A stretch of DNA of 64,000 nt from Pseudomonas graminis. Its GTDB lineage: Bacteria; Pseudomonadota; Gammaproteobacteria; Pseudomonadales; Pseudomonadaceae. Location of the stretch: NCBI RefSeq assembly GCF_002093745.1, contig NZ_MTSB01000008.1, forward strand, positions 124,001 through 188,000. The letters are read 5' to 3'. Below the pieces are notes generated by a model that worked only from the letters and a program-made list of their open reading frames with translations, was not told where the DNA came from and did not search any database. A program made the translations under genes and the position numbers. Below are positions 1-9,162 of this stretch, piece by piece; the stretch's first letter is position 1, and the number at the start of each line of letters is the position of its first letter.

Positions 1-374
1 ACGGCTCGATCTTGCGAATACCGCAGCATTCGCCGTGACCGTCCCGGTAGAAGCTGAACAGGCCCTTTTCCTTGACGAACGGCTCCAGCTTGCTCTGGTC
101 TGGCGAGACAATTTCGATCTCGATCTTGTAGTGGTCACGGACCTGTTCGATGAAACGGTAGGTTTCCGGGTGCAGGCGGCCTGTGTCCAGGCTGAAGACC
201 TTGACGTTTTTGTTCAGTTTCCACGCCATGTCCACCAGCACGACATCTTCGGCACCGCTGAAGGAAATCCACAGCTCGTCGCCAAAATGCTCGAACGCCA
301 GTTTCAGAATGTCCTGCGCAGACTTGTTCGCATAAGTGGTCGCCAGTTCGGCGACGTCGAAAGGGTGGCTCATC
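1..374 (-). CDS. cysH: Phosphoadenosine/adenosine phosphosulfate reductase, N-terminal part (runs off window)
   Basis: Reduces APS/PAPS to sulfite with thioredoxin in assimilatory sulfate reduction in the cytoplasm. Only the first 124 residues are in the window; the family is about 240 residues, so roughly half is missing to the left. Visible are the PP-loop-like segment [12 protein letters not shown] (residues 37-48), the [11 protein letters not shown] substrate segment (62-72), and the double cysteine in ECCGIRK (116-117). That CC pair is the first half of the [4Fe-4S] site found in APS-type reductases, so APS is the probable substrate. The ATG at 374 has an AGGAAG ribosome-binding site seven bases upstream. 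The gene is divergent from thrH. Confidence 0.96.
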
Positions 375-547
375 AGGCGGCTTCCTAAAATGCAAAGGTG
401 GCGCTTAAGCGCTCGTGATGGCGGCAATGGTAACAAAATCCATCGTTCATGAGCCGCTGCCTGCCAAGGGCAATGCGTTGCAACGCTCCAGGCGAGGGGC
501 TAGAGTGCCGTTTCGCCCGGTGGTGAGACGTCTTTGAGGAGTGTGCC

Positions 548-1165
548 GTGGAAATTGCCTGTCTGGACCTTGAGGGTGTGCTGGTCCCGGAAATCTGGAT
601 CGCCTTTGCCGAAAAAACCGGCATCGAGTCGTTGCGTGCGACCACTCGGGACATTCCGGATTATGACGTGCTGATGAAGCAGCGCCTGCGCATCCTTGAT
701 GAGCACGGCCTGAAACTGTCCGACATTCAAGCGGTGATCAGCACCCTCAAGCCGCTGGACGGCGCTGCAGCGTTTGTCGACTGGCTGCGTGAGCGTTTTC
801 AGGTGGTGATCCTGTCGGACACCTTCTACGAGTTCTCCCAACCGCTGATGCGCCAACTGGGGTTTCCGACGCTGTTGTGCCATCGGCTGATCATCGATGA
901 CACCGACCGCGTGGTCAGTTACCAATTGCGTCAGAAAGACCCCAAGCGTCAGTCGGTGCTGGCCTTCAAGAGCCTCTACTACCGGATCATTGCGGCAGGC
1001 GACTCGTACAATGACACCACGATGCTGGGCGAGGCCGACGCCGGCATTCTGTTCCATGCGCCTGACAACGTTATCCGCGAATTCCCGCAGTTTCCGGCGG
1101 TGCATACCTTTGATGATCTGAAGAAGGAATTTATCAAGGCATCGAATCGAGACCTGTCGCTTTAG
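548..1165 (+). CDS. thrH: Phosphoserine phosphatase / homoserine phosphotransferase ThrH
   Basis: A 205-residue HAD-superfamily enzyme. ThrH of Pseudomonas removes phosphate from phosphoserine and can transfer it to homoserine, linking serine and threonine synthesis. The N-terminal motif CLDLEGVL supplies the nucleophile Asp7 and acid/base Glu9. ILSDTF (about residues 93-98) is motif II and GDSYNDTTML near residue 156 is motif IV, which binds magnesium. The start is GTG with TGAGGAG seven bases upstream; no nearby ATG fits the family N-terminus. Length matches the family. The order cysH-thrH-pabB is, as I recall, conserved in Pseudomonas. Confidence 0.95.
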   Translation: MEIACLDLEGVLVPEIWIAFAEKTGIESLRATTRDIPDYDVLMKQRLRILDEHGLKLSDIQAVISTLKPLDGAAAFVDWLRERFQVVILSDTFYEFSQPLMRQLGFPTLLCHRLIIDDTDRVVSYQLRQKDPKRQSVLAFKSLYYRIIAAGDSYNDTTMLGEADAGILFHAPDNVIREFPQFPAVHTFDDLKKEFIKASNRDLSL

Positions 1166-1199
1166 AGGCCGGGCCTGTGCTTCTCGTCTTGTGCAAAAA

Positions 1200-1300
1200 C
1201 GGACGCGGAGCGTCCGGAACGGCATTCCCACGCTGGCGCATGGGAACGATAGGTGTGAGCCCGAACACTAGCGTTCCAACGCTCCACTGGAGCTGGCCGG
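1200..1300. repeat. REP-like repeat with two hairpins, after thrH
   Basis: The unit has a short hairpin GGACGCGGAGCGTCC (1201-1215) followed by a second imperfect one around TTCCCACGCTGGCGCATGGGAA (about 1225-1246), ending GAACGAT. A decayed partial copy (GCGTTCCAACGCTCCAC) follows near 1271-1287. The same unit recurs twice near 11.8-11.9 kb. It lies between the convergent ends of thrH and pabB and codes for nothing. Confidence 0.75.
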
Positions 1301-1347
1301 ACGCCTCTCGTTTCTCGCTTGACTCCCGTGTAAGAGTGCTTTGCTGA

Positions 1348-2691
1348 TCAAAGCGCCTCGAGCGTCTCCAGCAGCACGCGGACCTTGGTGAAGGTTTCCT
1401 GATATTCCGCCTCGCAGTCCGAGTCGGCGACGATGCCGCCGCCGCCCCAGCACGAGACGTGTCCGTCCTTGACCAGCAGACTGCGGATGGCAATCGAGCT
1501 GTCCATTTCGCCGCGAACGTCCAGGTACATCAGTGAGCCGCAGTACAGGCTGCGGTGGGTCGGCTCTAGTTCGTCAATGATCTGCATGGCACGAATCTTC
1601 GGTGCGCCGGTGATGGACCCGCCGGGAAAGCTGCCCGCGATCAGGTCCAGCGCATCGTTACCGACCGCCAGCTCGCCGGTTACGCTGCTCACCAGATGGT
1701 GAACGTTGGGGTAGCTTTCCAGGCTGAACAGTTCGGGGACCTTCACTGAACCGATGCTGCAACTGCGCCCCAGATCGTTGCGCAGCAGGTCGACGATCAT
1801 CAGGTTCTCGGCGCGATCCTTTTCGCTGGACAGCAGCTCCCTGGCAAAAGCAGCGTCCTGTACCGCGTCCGGGCTGCGTGGCCGTGTGCCTTTGATGGGG
1901 CGGGTCTCCACTTGCCGTGAACTGACCCTGACAAAGCGTTCCGGAGACAGGCTCAGCACGGCGTCAGACCCCGGCAGTGCCAGATAACCCGCAAACGGGG
2001 TAGGGCACGCTGCCCGCAGCGCGCAATACGCCGCCCACGGATCGCCAGCGCAGCGGGCCTGAAAGCGCTGCGCGAAATTGACCTGATAACAGTCACCCGC
2101 CTGAATGTAGGCCTGAATGCGTGCAAAAGCCTGTCGATAGTCGTCCGCGCTGATACTGGCCTGAAACGGCTGATCGAGTTTGAAGCCTGTGGCAGATAAT
2201 GGCGCGTTGGCGCTAAACAGCTCGATCAGCCGCGCCCGTTCACGTGTGGCCAGTGACGGATGGAAAACCAACTGGCTGGTGCCGTGCCGATGGTCGCTGA
2301 TCAACGCCCAGGCGTAGAGCCCCAGACGGGCTTCAGGCAGTTGCAGGTCGTCGCGCGCCTGATCGGGCAGCGGTTCAAGGCGACGGCCAAATTCGTAGCT
2401 CAGGTAACCTATCAGGCCGCCTGTAAAGGGCAGTTCGCAGCCCTCAGGCAGGGTTGCCGTTCCCAATGATGCCAGGCCGTCGCGCAATCGCTGAAGATAA
2501 GCCGTACCCGTTTCATCCTCTGCCACCACAAGCGTTTCGAGTGGCCAGGCGCTGAGCAGGTCATACCGTCCGCGCCCGGCGACCGGCCTGCCGCTGTCGA
2601 GCAGAACGGCACCCGGCTCATGACGTATCCGTGAAAAAAACACGGCCGGGTCAGTGCTGTAGGGCAGAGGGTGTATCGAGCAAGTGGACAT
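1348..2691 (-). CDS. pabB: Aminodeoxychorismate synthase component I
   Basis: Converts chorismate and ammonia (from PabA) to 4-amino-4-deoxychorismate in folate synthesis. The 447-residue product has the chorismate-binding-enzyme signatures in the C-terminal half: SLSPERF, PIKGTRPRS, a KDRAENLMIVDLLRNDLG segment and GSFPGGSITGAPKIRAM. The last of these carries the lysine typical of PabB/TrpE catalytic cores. I chose the ATG at 2691; an in-frame TTG two codons earlier is possible but unnecessary. Anthranilate synthase TrpE is the alternative, but it is usually about 490 residues and sits with trpG. Confidence 0.93.
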   Translation of the reverse strand: MSTCSIHPLPYSTDPAVFFSRIRHEPGAVLLDSGRPVAGRGRYDLLSAWPLETLVVAEDETGTAYLQRLRDGLASLGTATLPEGCELPFTGGLIGYLSYEFGRRLEPLPDQARDDLQLPEARLGLYAWALISDHRHGTSQLVFHPSLATRERARLIELFSANAPLSATGFKLDQPFQASISADDYRQAFARIQAYIQAGDCYQVNFAQRFQARCAGDPWAAYCALRAACPTPFAGYLALPGSDAVLSLSPERFVRVSSRQVETRPIKGTRPRSPDAVQDAAFARELLSSEKDRAENLMIVDLLRNDLGRSCSIGSVKVPELFSLESYPNVHHLVSSVTGELAVGNDALDLIAGSFPGGSITGAPKIRAMQIIDELEPTHRSLYCGSLMYLDVRGEMDSSIAIRSLLVKDGHVSCWGGGGIVADSDCEAEYQETFTKVRVLLETLEAL

Positions 2692-2778
2692 TATCAAGTG
2701 TCAGTCTTGGGAGCGCGGCCGGCGATTGTAGCCTTGCTGCCGGGCCGCTCCTAGCAGTATGTCGGGTGCGGGCATGAC

Positions 2779-3759
2779 TCAGACGCCGGGTACATGGCCG
2801 AACAGCTGCTGCGCAAAATCGACCCGTTCCTGAGGCGATTCCTGGCGTCCTTCGAGGGCCAGTTGTTCCAGGCGTGCCTCGACGGCCTGGGTGCGATGAG
2901 TCAGGCCGGCGTCGTTGGCGATCTGGATATTCAGGCCTGGTCGGGCATTGAGTTCCAGGATCAGCGGACCTTTGTCCTGATCCAGCACCATGTCGACGCC
3001 GATATAACCCAGACCGCACAGCTCGTAGCATTCGGCCGCCAGCTTCATGAAACCGTCCCAATTGGGCAACTGCACGCCGTCTACCGAATGTGTCGTATCG
3101 GGGTGCTTGCTGATGATGTTGTTCAGCCAGGTGCCTTGCAGGGTCACGCCGGTGGCCAGGTCCACGCCAACACCAATCGCCCCCTGGTGCAGATTCGCCT
3201 TGCCGCCCGATTGGCGCGTCGGCAGGCGCAGCATGGCCATCACCGGGTAGCCCATCAGCACGATGATGCGAATGTCCGGTACACCTTCATAGCTGATGCT
3301 TTTGAAGATCGAGTCGGGGACGACCCGGTATTCGATCAGCGCACGGTCACGGTGGCCGCCCAGGGAATAGAGGCCGGTGAGGATGCTGGAGACCTGATGC
3401 TCGATTTCCGAATGGCTGATGATACGGCCGGAGACCGTGCGAAAGCGTTCCTCGAAACGGTCGGCGATGACCAGAATGCCGTCGCCGCCCGCGCCTTGGG
3501 CAGGCTTGATCACGAAGTCGTTGCGCCCGCCGATGATCTCGTCAAGCCGGTCGATTTCCTTTTCCGTGGAAATCACCCCGTACATCTCCGGAACGTGAAT
3601 GCCCGCCGCGATGGCGCGTTCCTTGGTGATGATCTTGTCATCGACAATCGGATACAGGCTGCGCTTGTTGTACTTGAGCACAAAGTCGGCATTACGCCGA
3701 TTGATGCCCATGATGCCGCGGGCTTCGAGTGCCTTCCAGGTTTTCCACCAGCCGATCAC
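2779..3759 (-). CDS. RimK-like ATP-grasp ligase (alpha-L-glutamate ligase-like protein)
   Basis: A 326-residue ATP-grasp protein of the ATPgrasp_ST type. The nucleotide-binding strand DFVIKPAQGAGGDGI (about residues 100-114) and the metal-binding ILELNARPGLNIQIAN (about 266-281) are intact, so it should be an active carboxylate-amine ligase. Its substrate is not known to me. The GTG start overlaps the stop of the membrane transglutaminase-like gene by four bases (GTGA), so the two are translationally coupled. These two families and the RimB-type protease upstream commonly travel together, and peptide tagging or trimming in the envelope has been proposed; that role is inferred, not demonstrated here. 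Confidence 0.85.
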   Translation of the reverse strand: MIGWWKTWKALEARGIMGINRRNADFVLKYNKRSLYPIVDDKIITKERAIAAGIHVPEMYGVISTEKEIDRLDEIIGGRNDFVIKPAQGAGGDGILVIADRFEERFRTVSGRIISHSEIEHQVSSILTGLYSLGGHRDRALIEYRVVPDSIFKSISYEGVPDIRIIVLMGYPVMAMLRLPTRQSGGKANLHQGAIGVGVDLATGVTLQGTWLNNIISKHPDTTHSVDGVQLPNWDGFMKLAAECYELCGLGYIGVDMVLDQDKGPLILELNARPGLNIQIANDAGLTHRTQAVEARLEQLALEGRQESPQERVDFAQQLFGHVPGV

Positions 3760-5294
3760 TTGGCCTTTTCCTCTTTAAGGAAGGCCTTGAAACGCATCAG
3801 CTCGGTCAGGCGGTAGCCACGGTATCTGCCCATCGCCAGCATGAAGCCCACCAGAATCAGCAGTACGGCCGGGAACGTGAAGACGAAGTAGGTCAGTTCC
3901 GGCACGCTCATGATCAGGTGCGCCAGGGACGCTGCGAACAGCGTGCCGATGGCGACTTTCATGGCATGGCTGCCGCCACGCTCTTCCCAGGTGATCGACA
4001 GGCGCTCGATGGTCATGGTCAGGATCACCATCGGGAACAGTGCCACCGACAGGCCGCGTTCCAGGCCCAGCTTGTGGCTGAACAGGCTGATGGCGGCGAT
4101 CAGCACCACGACGAACGTCAGCACCACCGAGAGACGCGGCAGCATCTGCAGCTTCAAGTGCTCAAGGTATGAGCGCAGTGACAGGCCTAACGCCGTGATC
4201 ACAGTAAACAGCACGATACCGAAGCCCAGCTGCGTTTCGCGGAACGCCAGGGCAATCAGTACCGGTGTGAACGTGCCCAGAGTCTGCAGGCCGATCAGGT
4301 TGCGCAGGATCAGGATGACGAGTACGCCAATCGGGATCATCACCATGACCATGAACGTCTGCTGGGTTTGCAGCGGCAGGCCGTACAGCGAGTAGGCCAG
4401 GAAATCCGAGTCAGTGCTGGCGTCGGTCAGTTTGGCCAGACGCATGGCGTTCATTTCACTGTTGTTGAGGCTGAAGGTGACCTGGACTTTCTTGCCGCCT
4501 TCAACGGAAACCAGGTTTTCTTCACCGGTCCACCACAGCAGACGGTCTTCCGGCATGCCGGCTTCGCCCGTGTCCGGGTTGAAATAGAGCCATTCCTTGC
4601 CATTGAAGCTGCGCAGCCAGAGTTCCGGCGTCTGCGGCTGGTCGGCCTGCAAGCGAATGGTATGGGCTTTTTCCATCGGCACGTGGGCGATCGACAGCAG
4701 CAGCTCGGTGATTCGCGCCTTGTTCGAAGCCGAGGTGTCACCTGCCAGCAACAGCTTGACGTTATCGTCATTCAGGTTGTTGACGCGTTTGATGGCTTCG
4801 GTAATGAAGGTTTCGACATCCGCCGAGTGCTGACGGATCGGCGCCAGAAGCGCCTCGGCAGCGACTTTTTCAGGGCCTTCGACGGTCATGCTGTCGCGAA
4901 AGATCGGGCCTTTGACCTTGGGTTTCTCGCCGCTGTAGCGCTTGGTCAGCACCAGTCGGTAGTAAAGCGTCTGGTTGCCGGTAGCGCGACGTGCAGACCA
5001 GGTGACCTTGCGGTTGCCGTCAGCGCGATTGACGCTGACGCCGTAGTTGTTCGAGATAAAACTCTCGTTGAGGCTGATGTAGTCGTGGGCCAGTGGCGGC
5101 ACGAACATCTGGATTTTCACGGAATCCTTGGGGTTGGCAACGAATTCGACCTTGGCGTCGATATTCCACAAGTCATCGGTTTCGTCTTCGGACACCGGTA
5201 TGCCGAGCGCCAGTATCTGATAGGCCGTGATCGCAATGCCCAGGGTCACCAGGACAGTGATCAGGATCTTCAGATGGAGTGTAAGAGCGCGCAT
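3756..5294 (-). CDS. Inactive transglutaminase fused to seven transmembrane helices
   Basis: A 512-residue membrane protein. An N-terminal helix (about residues 4-26, LHLKILITVLVTLGIAITAY) anchors an extracytoplasmic region that matches the catalytically dead transglutaminase fold. The C-terminal half from about residue 315 contains about seven hydrophobic helices, starting TFMVMVMIPIGVLVILILR. I see no Cys-His-Asp triad. The start is placed at MRALTLHLK; an upstream extension to 5375 would overlap the preceding gene and has no homologous look. It lies four bases after the protease gene and overlaps the ATP-grasp gene, so the three form one operon. It may present a substrate peptide to the ligase or protease (inference). 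Confidence 0.85.
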   Translation of the reverse strand: MRALTLHLKILITVLVTLGIAITAYQILALGIPVSEDETDDLWNIDAKVEFVANPKDSVKIQMFVPPLAHDYISLNESFISNNYGVSVNRADGNRKVTWSARRATGNQTLYYRLVLTKRYSGEKPKVKGPIFRDSMTVEGPEKVAAEALLAPIRQHSADVETFITEAIKRVNNLNDDNVKLLLAGDTSASNKARITELLLSIAHVPMEKAHTIRLQADQPQTPELWLRSFNGKEWLYFNPDTGEAGMPEDRLLWWTGEENLVSVEGGKKVQVTFSLNNSEMNAMRLAKLTDASTDSDFLAYSLYGLPLQTQQTFMVMVMIPIGVLVILILRNLIGLQTLGTFTPVLIALAFRETQLGFGIVLFTVITALGLSLRSYLEHLKLQMLPRLSVVLTFVVVLIAAISLFSHKLGLERGLSVALFPMVILTMTIERLSITWEERGGSHAMKVAIGTLFAASLAHLIMSVPELTYFVFTFPAVLLILVGFMLAMGRYRGYRLTELMRFKAFLKEEKAK

Positions 5295-5298
5295 GTAT

Positions 5299-5835
5299 TT
5301 ACTCTGCGTTTTGAGCGACGGAAGCGCAGTCGGGCTTTCCTGCCGCATATTTAAGACTTGGATCGACCAGCGCATCGAAGCGTTTCAACGCCTCGGAGCC
5401 GATCAAAAGCGGATATTGGAATGCACTTCGGTCAGTCAAGTTCACTTCTATGGTGCGTAAAACTTCACCCATGCAAATATCCAGCGTAATCACCGGTCGC
5501 GAAGAGAAGCGGTTTTCGTCATCCGGGTCCAGGTCGTCGGCACGCCGTTTGATTTTGCTGACCCGCGCAAGCGGCCGTTCAACAGGGTGGACATGCTTGC
5601 GGTCGATGGCCAGGTAGAAGCGCACCCAGCTTTCACCGTTGCGTTTGAAGTGCTTGATGTCGCGTGCGCTCAGCGAGGCGGTCTTGGCGCCCGTGTCCAG
5701 CTTGGCGGCGACTTCGACGTCGATATCGGTGAGTCTGGCGTATTCGTTGAGGCCATAGACGGTCTTGTTGGCGGCCAGGCTCAGGCCCGGCAAAGACAGG
5801 AGGCATGACAATGTGAAGAGGGTAGTGAGTCTCAT
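5299..5835 (-). CDS. RimB/Zn_protease-family retropepsin-like protein, secreted
   Basis: A 178-residue protein with a signal peptide (MRLTTLFTLSCLLSLPGLSLAA). The family is usually called ATP-dependent zinc protease. The sequence instead shows an aspartic-protease signature, AAKLDTGAKTASLSA (about residues 43-57), with the DTGA core of single-domain retropepsins. I see no HExxH. The preferred ATG is at 5835, giving a clean signal peptide; the ORF can extend to 5856. It is the first gene of the operon with the transglutaminase-like and ATP-grasp proteins. The likely role is cleaving a peptide made or modified by the partner ligase (inference from family linkage). Confidence 0.83.
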   Translation of the reverse strand: MRLTTLFTLSCLLSLPGLSLAANKTVYGLNEYARLTDIDVEVAAKLDTGAKTASLSARDIKHFKRNGESWVRFYLAIDRKHVHPVERPLARVSKIKRRADDLDPDDENRFSSRPVITLDICMGEVLRTIEVNLTDRSAFQYPLLIGSEALKRFDALVDPSLKYAAGKPDCASVAQNAE

Positions 5836-6136
5836 AAATCCTGGCGCGATGAGCAAATAACTTCAGGGTCAGGGCGCAAGCGGGATGGACCTGATGATAG
5901 TGAGGCAGGGAGGCCGCAGGCGGTAGGCTCCGATCCGGAAGCGTACCGTGCAGACGCGACGCGCAGTCTAGCATGAAGCCTTGGGGGTGCCAGTTGTCTA
6001 CCTGAGCATCTGTTCAGGTTGACTGATAAGGGCGGGTAACCCTGAATTGCATGATTGTCGACAATGCTTGATTTGGCTTTGACGTTTAGGTCGTTTATGG
6101 CTAGATTTGCAGCTATTAAATAACAAGGTGTCGACA
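5836..6136. promoter_or_regulatory. Divergent intergenic region with GntR-type operators
   Basis: This 300-base gap separates the minus-strand protease operon from the plus-strand prp operon. It contains a perfect 12-base palindrome ATTGTCGACAAT at 6054-6065. A second copy of its core, TGTCGACA, lies at 6129-6136 directly against the gntR start codon. Short palindromes of this shape are typical of GntR/FCD regulators, so these are probably the autoregulatory and prp operators. No small gene is evident. Confidence 0.6.
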
Positions 6137-6856
6137 ATGTCGGTTTTGGTCGAGAAGCTGCTGACAACGGAAGACGACCCGGAAACCCTTTCCGAGAACG
6201 TCTTCCGACGCATTCAGGCGGCCATTGTCAAAGGCGAGATTGCCCCCGGCAGCAAGATTTCCGAGCCGGAACTGGCCCGTACGTATGGCATCAGTCGTGG
6301 TCCGCTGCGTGAGGCTATCCATCGGCTTGAGGGGCAGCGACTGGTGGTTCGGGTGCCTCACGTCGGCGCGCGCGTGGTTGCGCTGAGCCACGCCGAGTTG
6401 ATCGAGCTGTACGAAATTCGCGAATCCCTGGAAGGCATGGCGTGCAGGCTGGCGGCCGAGCGCATGACCCAGGCTGACATCGATGAGTTGCGCGGGGTCC
6501 TCGATACCCACGAGCGCGACGCAGCCTTTCAGGCCGGTATCGGTTATTACCAGCAGGAAGGCGATTTCGATTTCCATTACCGGATTATTCAGGGCAGCGG
6601 TAACCGCACCCTCAGCCAGATGCTCTGCGGCGAGCTTTATCAACTGGTGCGCATGTACCGCATTCAGTTCTCCACCACGCCCAATCGTCCCCGCCAGGCC
6701 TTTGCCGAACACCACCGGATTCTCGACGCCATCGCCGAGCGCGACGGCGAGCTGGCTGAATTGTTGATGCGCCGACACATCGGCGCGTCCAGACGCAACA
6801 TCGAGCGCCACTATGAGGCGGCTTCCCAGGCAACTTCCGACCGAGGTGAACAATGA
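6137..6856 (+). CDS. GntR-family (FCD) regulator of the methylcitrate operon
   Basis: A 239-residue transcription factor. The N-terminal winged helix (about residues 15-80; [26 protein letters not shown] holds the recognition helices) is followed by an FCD ligand domain. In that domain, [15 protein letters not shown] and [13 protein letters not shown] supply the usual metal/ligand histidines and aspartate. The ATG at 6137 is preceded by AAGGTG; an upstream TTG at 6107 is less likely because it has no good ribosome-binding site. It overlaps prpB (ATGA), so it is cotranscribed with the operon it presumably controls in response to a methylcitrate-cycle intermediate (inference). Confidence 0.88.
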   Translation: MSVLVEKLLTTEDDPETLSENVFRRIQAAIVKGEIAPGSKISEPELARTYGISRGPLREAIHRLEGQRLVVRVPHVGARVVALSHAELIELYEIRESLEGMACRLAAERMTQADIDELRGVLDTHERDAAFQAGIGYYQQEGDFDFHYRIIQGSGNRTLSQMLCGELYQLVRMYRIQFSTTPNRPRQAFAEHHRILDAIAERDGELAELLMRRHIGASRRNIERHYEAASQATSDRGEQ

Positions 6857-7746
6857 GTTCCAACAACCGTACTCCCGGCCAGCGTTTTCGCGATGCCGTT
6901 GCCAGCGAACAGCCGCTGCAAGTGGTCGGAGCGATCAATGCCAATCACGCATTGCTGGCCAGGCGCGCAGGTTTCAAGGCGATCTACCTGTCCGGTGGCG
7001 GGGTGGCTGCGGGGTCGCTGGGCATTCCTGACCTCGGGATCACCGGCCTGGAAGACGTGCTGATCGATGTTCGTCGCATCACCGACGTGTGTGATTTACC
7101 GCTGCTGGTGGATGTCGACACCGGTTTCGGTTCCTCGGCTTTCAACGTGGCGCGCACGGTGCGCTCGATGATAAAGGCGGGCGCTGCGGCAATTCACATC
7201 GAGGATCAGGTGGGTGCCAAGCGCTGCGGTCATCGCCCGAACAAGGAAATCGTCTCGCAGCAGGAAATGGTCGACCGCATCAAGGCTGCCGTCGATGCCC
7301 GCACCGACGACAGCTTTGTGATCATGGCGCGTACCGATGCGCTGGCCGTCGAGGGGCTCGAGTCGGCGCTGGAGCGTGCTGCGGCCTGCATTGAAGCGGG
7401 CGCCGACATGGTGTTCCCGGAAGCGATTACCGAACTGGCCATGTACAAGCAATTTGCCAATCGGGCAGGCGTGCCGATTCTCGCCAACATCACCGAATTT
7501 GGCGCTACGCCGTTGTTCACGGTCGATGAGCTGCGCGACGCCGACGTCTCGCTGGTGCTTTATCCGCTTTCCGCATTCCGCGCCATGAACAAGGCCGCGG
7601 AAAACGTCTACGGCGCGATCCGTCGTGACGGTAGCCAGAAAAACGTGGTCGACAGCATGCAGACACGCATGGAGCTGTACGACGCCATCGATTACCACGT
7701 ATTCGAGCAGAAGCTGGATGCGTTGTTTGCGCAGAAAAAAGGCTGA
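6853..7746 (+). CDS. prpB: 2-methylisocitrate lyase
   Basis: Splits 2-methylisocitrate into succinate and pyruvate, the last step of the propionate methylcitrate cycle. The 297-residue product carries [10 protein letters not shown] (magnesium site) and the isocitrate-lyase-family signature KRCGHRP with the catalytic cysteine. Length is that of PrpB, well short of the roughly 430-540 residues of isocitrate lyase. Translation is coupled to gntR by a four-base overlap. Confidence 0.96.
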   Translation: MSSNNRTPGQRFRDAVASEQPLQVVGAINANHALLARRAGFKAIYLSGGGVAAGSLGIPDLGITGLEDVLIDVRRITDVCDLPLLVDVDTGFGSSAFNVARTVRSMIKAGAAAIHIEDQVGAKRCGHRPNKEIVSQQEMVDRIKAAVDARTDDSFVIMARTDALAVEGLESALERAAACIEAGADMVFPEAITELAMYKQFANRAGVPILANITEFGATPLFTVDELRDADVSLVLYPLSAFRAMNKAAENVYGAIRRDGSQKNVVDSMQTRMELYDAIDYHVFEQKLDALFAQKKG

Positions 7747-7750
7747 AACC

Positions 7751-7862
7751 CCTTGTGGGAGTGAGCTTGCTCGCGAAAGCGGTGGCCCATGCGCCCATTT
7801 CCAGGGGCTGTGCCTGCCGCTTCGCGAACAACACGGATCGCCGCCCGGTCGCTCCTAAGGCC
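7751..7862. repeat. Inverted REP pair (BIME) between prpB and prpC
   Basis: Starting near 7754 is the common Pseudomonas REP pattern TGTGGGAGTGAGCTTGCTCG followed by CGAAAGCGGTGG. Reading the other strand from about 7862 down to 7811 gives a second element with AGGAGCGACCGGGCGGCGAT and a matching TTCGCGAAGCGG. The two are head-to-head, as in bacterial interspersed mosaic elements. They sit inside the prp operon gap and may attenuate or stabilise the transcript (inference). Confidence 0.75.
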
Positions 7863-7966
7863 TTCGGCCGGAATCAAAAGCGGACTTGTATAACGATGAG
7901 CGCTCCGGCGTTGGCACGATAGCCAGAGCCAGTCCAACATCAAAAGAACAAAATGGGAGAAGAATC

Positions 7967-9094
7967 ATGGCTGAAGCAAAAGTATTGAGCGGTGCCGGGC
8001 TTCGCGGGCAGGTTGCCGGGCAAACAGCGTTGTCTACGGTCGGCATGGCTGGCGCTGGTCTGACATACCGTGGGTACGACGTGCGCGAACTGGCCGCCGA
8101 AGCCCGATTCGAAGAGGTCGCGTATTTGCTGCTGTATGGCGAGTTGCCAACCCCGTCGCAGCTGTCGACCTACCTGGACAAGCTCAAGGGCCTGCGTGAT
8201 TTGCCGCAGGCGCTTAAGGAAGTGCTGGAACGCATTCCCGCCGACACTCATCCGATGGACGTCATGCGCACCGGTGCTTCGATGCTCGGCACGCTGGAAC
8301 CCGAACTCGATTTCGACCAGCAGCGCGATGCAACCGACCGCCTGCTCGCGGCGTTTCCGGCGATCATGTGTTACTGGTATCGCTTCAGCCACGACGGCAA
8401 GCGCATCGACTGCACCACGCCTGAAGACTCCATCGGCGGGCACTTTCTGCACCTGTTGCTGGACAAGGCTCCCAGCGAGCTGCACCGCAAGGTCATGGAT
8501 GTTTCGCTGATTCTGTACGCCGAGCACGAGTTCAATGCCTCGACTTTCACCGCCCGGGTGTGCGCCTCGACCCTCTCGGACCTGTATTCCTGCGTCACTG
8601 CGGCCATCGGTACACTGCGTGGGCCGTTGCACGGCGGCGCCAATGAAGCGGCGATGGAAATGATCCAGCGTTTTTCCTCGGCCGACGAGGCAACCCAAGG
8701 CACGCTGGGCATGCTGGAGCGCAAGGAAAAGATCATGGGCTTCGGCCATGCGATCTACAAGGAGTCCGACCCGCGCAACGAGGTCATCAAGGGCTGGTCG
8801 AAAAAGCTCGCTGACGAAGTGGGGGATACCGTGCTTTTCCCGGTGTCCGAAGCCATCGACAAGGTCATGTGGGAGCAGAAAAAACTGTTTCCCAATGCCG
8901 ACTTTTATCACGCCTCGGCTTACCACTTCATGGGCATTCCGACCAAGCTGTTCACGCCGATCTTTGTCTGCTCACGGCTGACCGGCTGGGCCGCTCACGT
9001 CTTCGAGCAGCGCGCCAACAACCGCATCATCCGTCCGAGCGCCGACTACATCGGCGTCGAGCAGCGCCGCTTCGTGCCCATCGAACAGCGTTGA
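7967..9094 (+). CDS. prpC: 2-methylcitrate synthase
   Basis: Condenses propionyl-CoA with oxaloacetate to 2-methylcitrate. The 375-residue product is of the citrate synthase fold. It shows GPLHGGANEAAMEM, GFGHAIYKESDPRNEVIKGW and FYHASAYHFMGIP, the last containing the catalytic aspartate region (NADFYH). The ATG at 7967 has GGGAGAAG just upstream; the ORF extends back to 7886 without a plausible site. Context among prpB, acnD and prpF makes PrpC rather than GltA clear. Confidence 0.95.
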   Translation: MAEAKVLSGAGLRGQVAGQTALSTVGMAGAGLTYRGYDVRELAAEARFEEVAYLLLYGELPTPSQLSTYLDKLKGLRDLPQALKEVLERIPADTHPMDVMRTGASMLGTLEPELDFDQQRDATDRLLAAFPAIMCYWYRFSHDGKRIDCTTPEDSIGGHFLHLLLDKAPSELHRKVMDVSLILYAEHEFNASTFTARVCASTLSDLYSCVTAAIGTLRGPLHGGANEAAMEMIQRFSSADEATQGTLGMLERKEKIMGFGHAIYKESDPRNEVIKGWSKKLADEVGDTVLFPVSEAIDKVMWEQKKLFPNADFYHASAYHFMGIPTKLFTPIFVCSRLTGWAAHVFEQRANNRIIRPSADYIGVEQRRFVPIEQR

Positions 9095-9162
9095 AAGGGG
9101 GCAGGGGAGCCGTCGATGAGCTTCCCGCCCGTATTCCAGACACTCCGTGATCGAGTCCCGCA

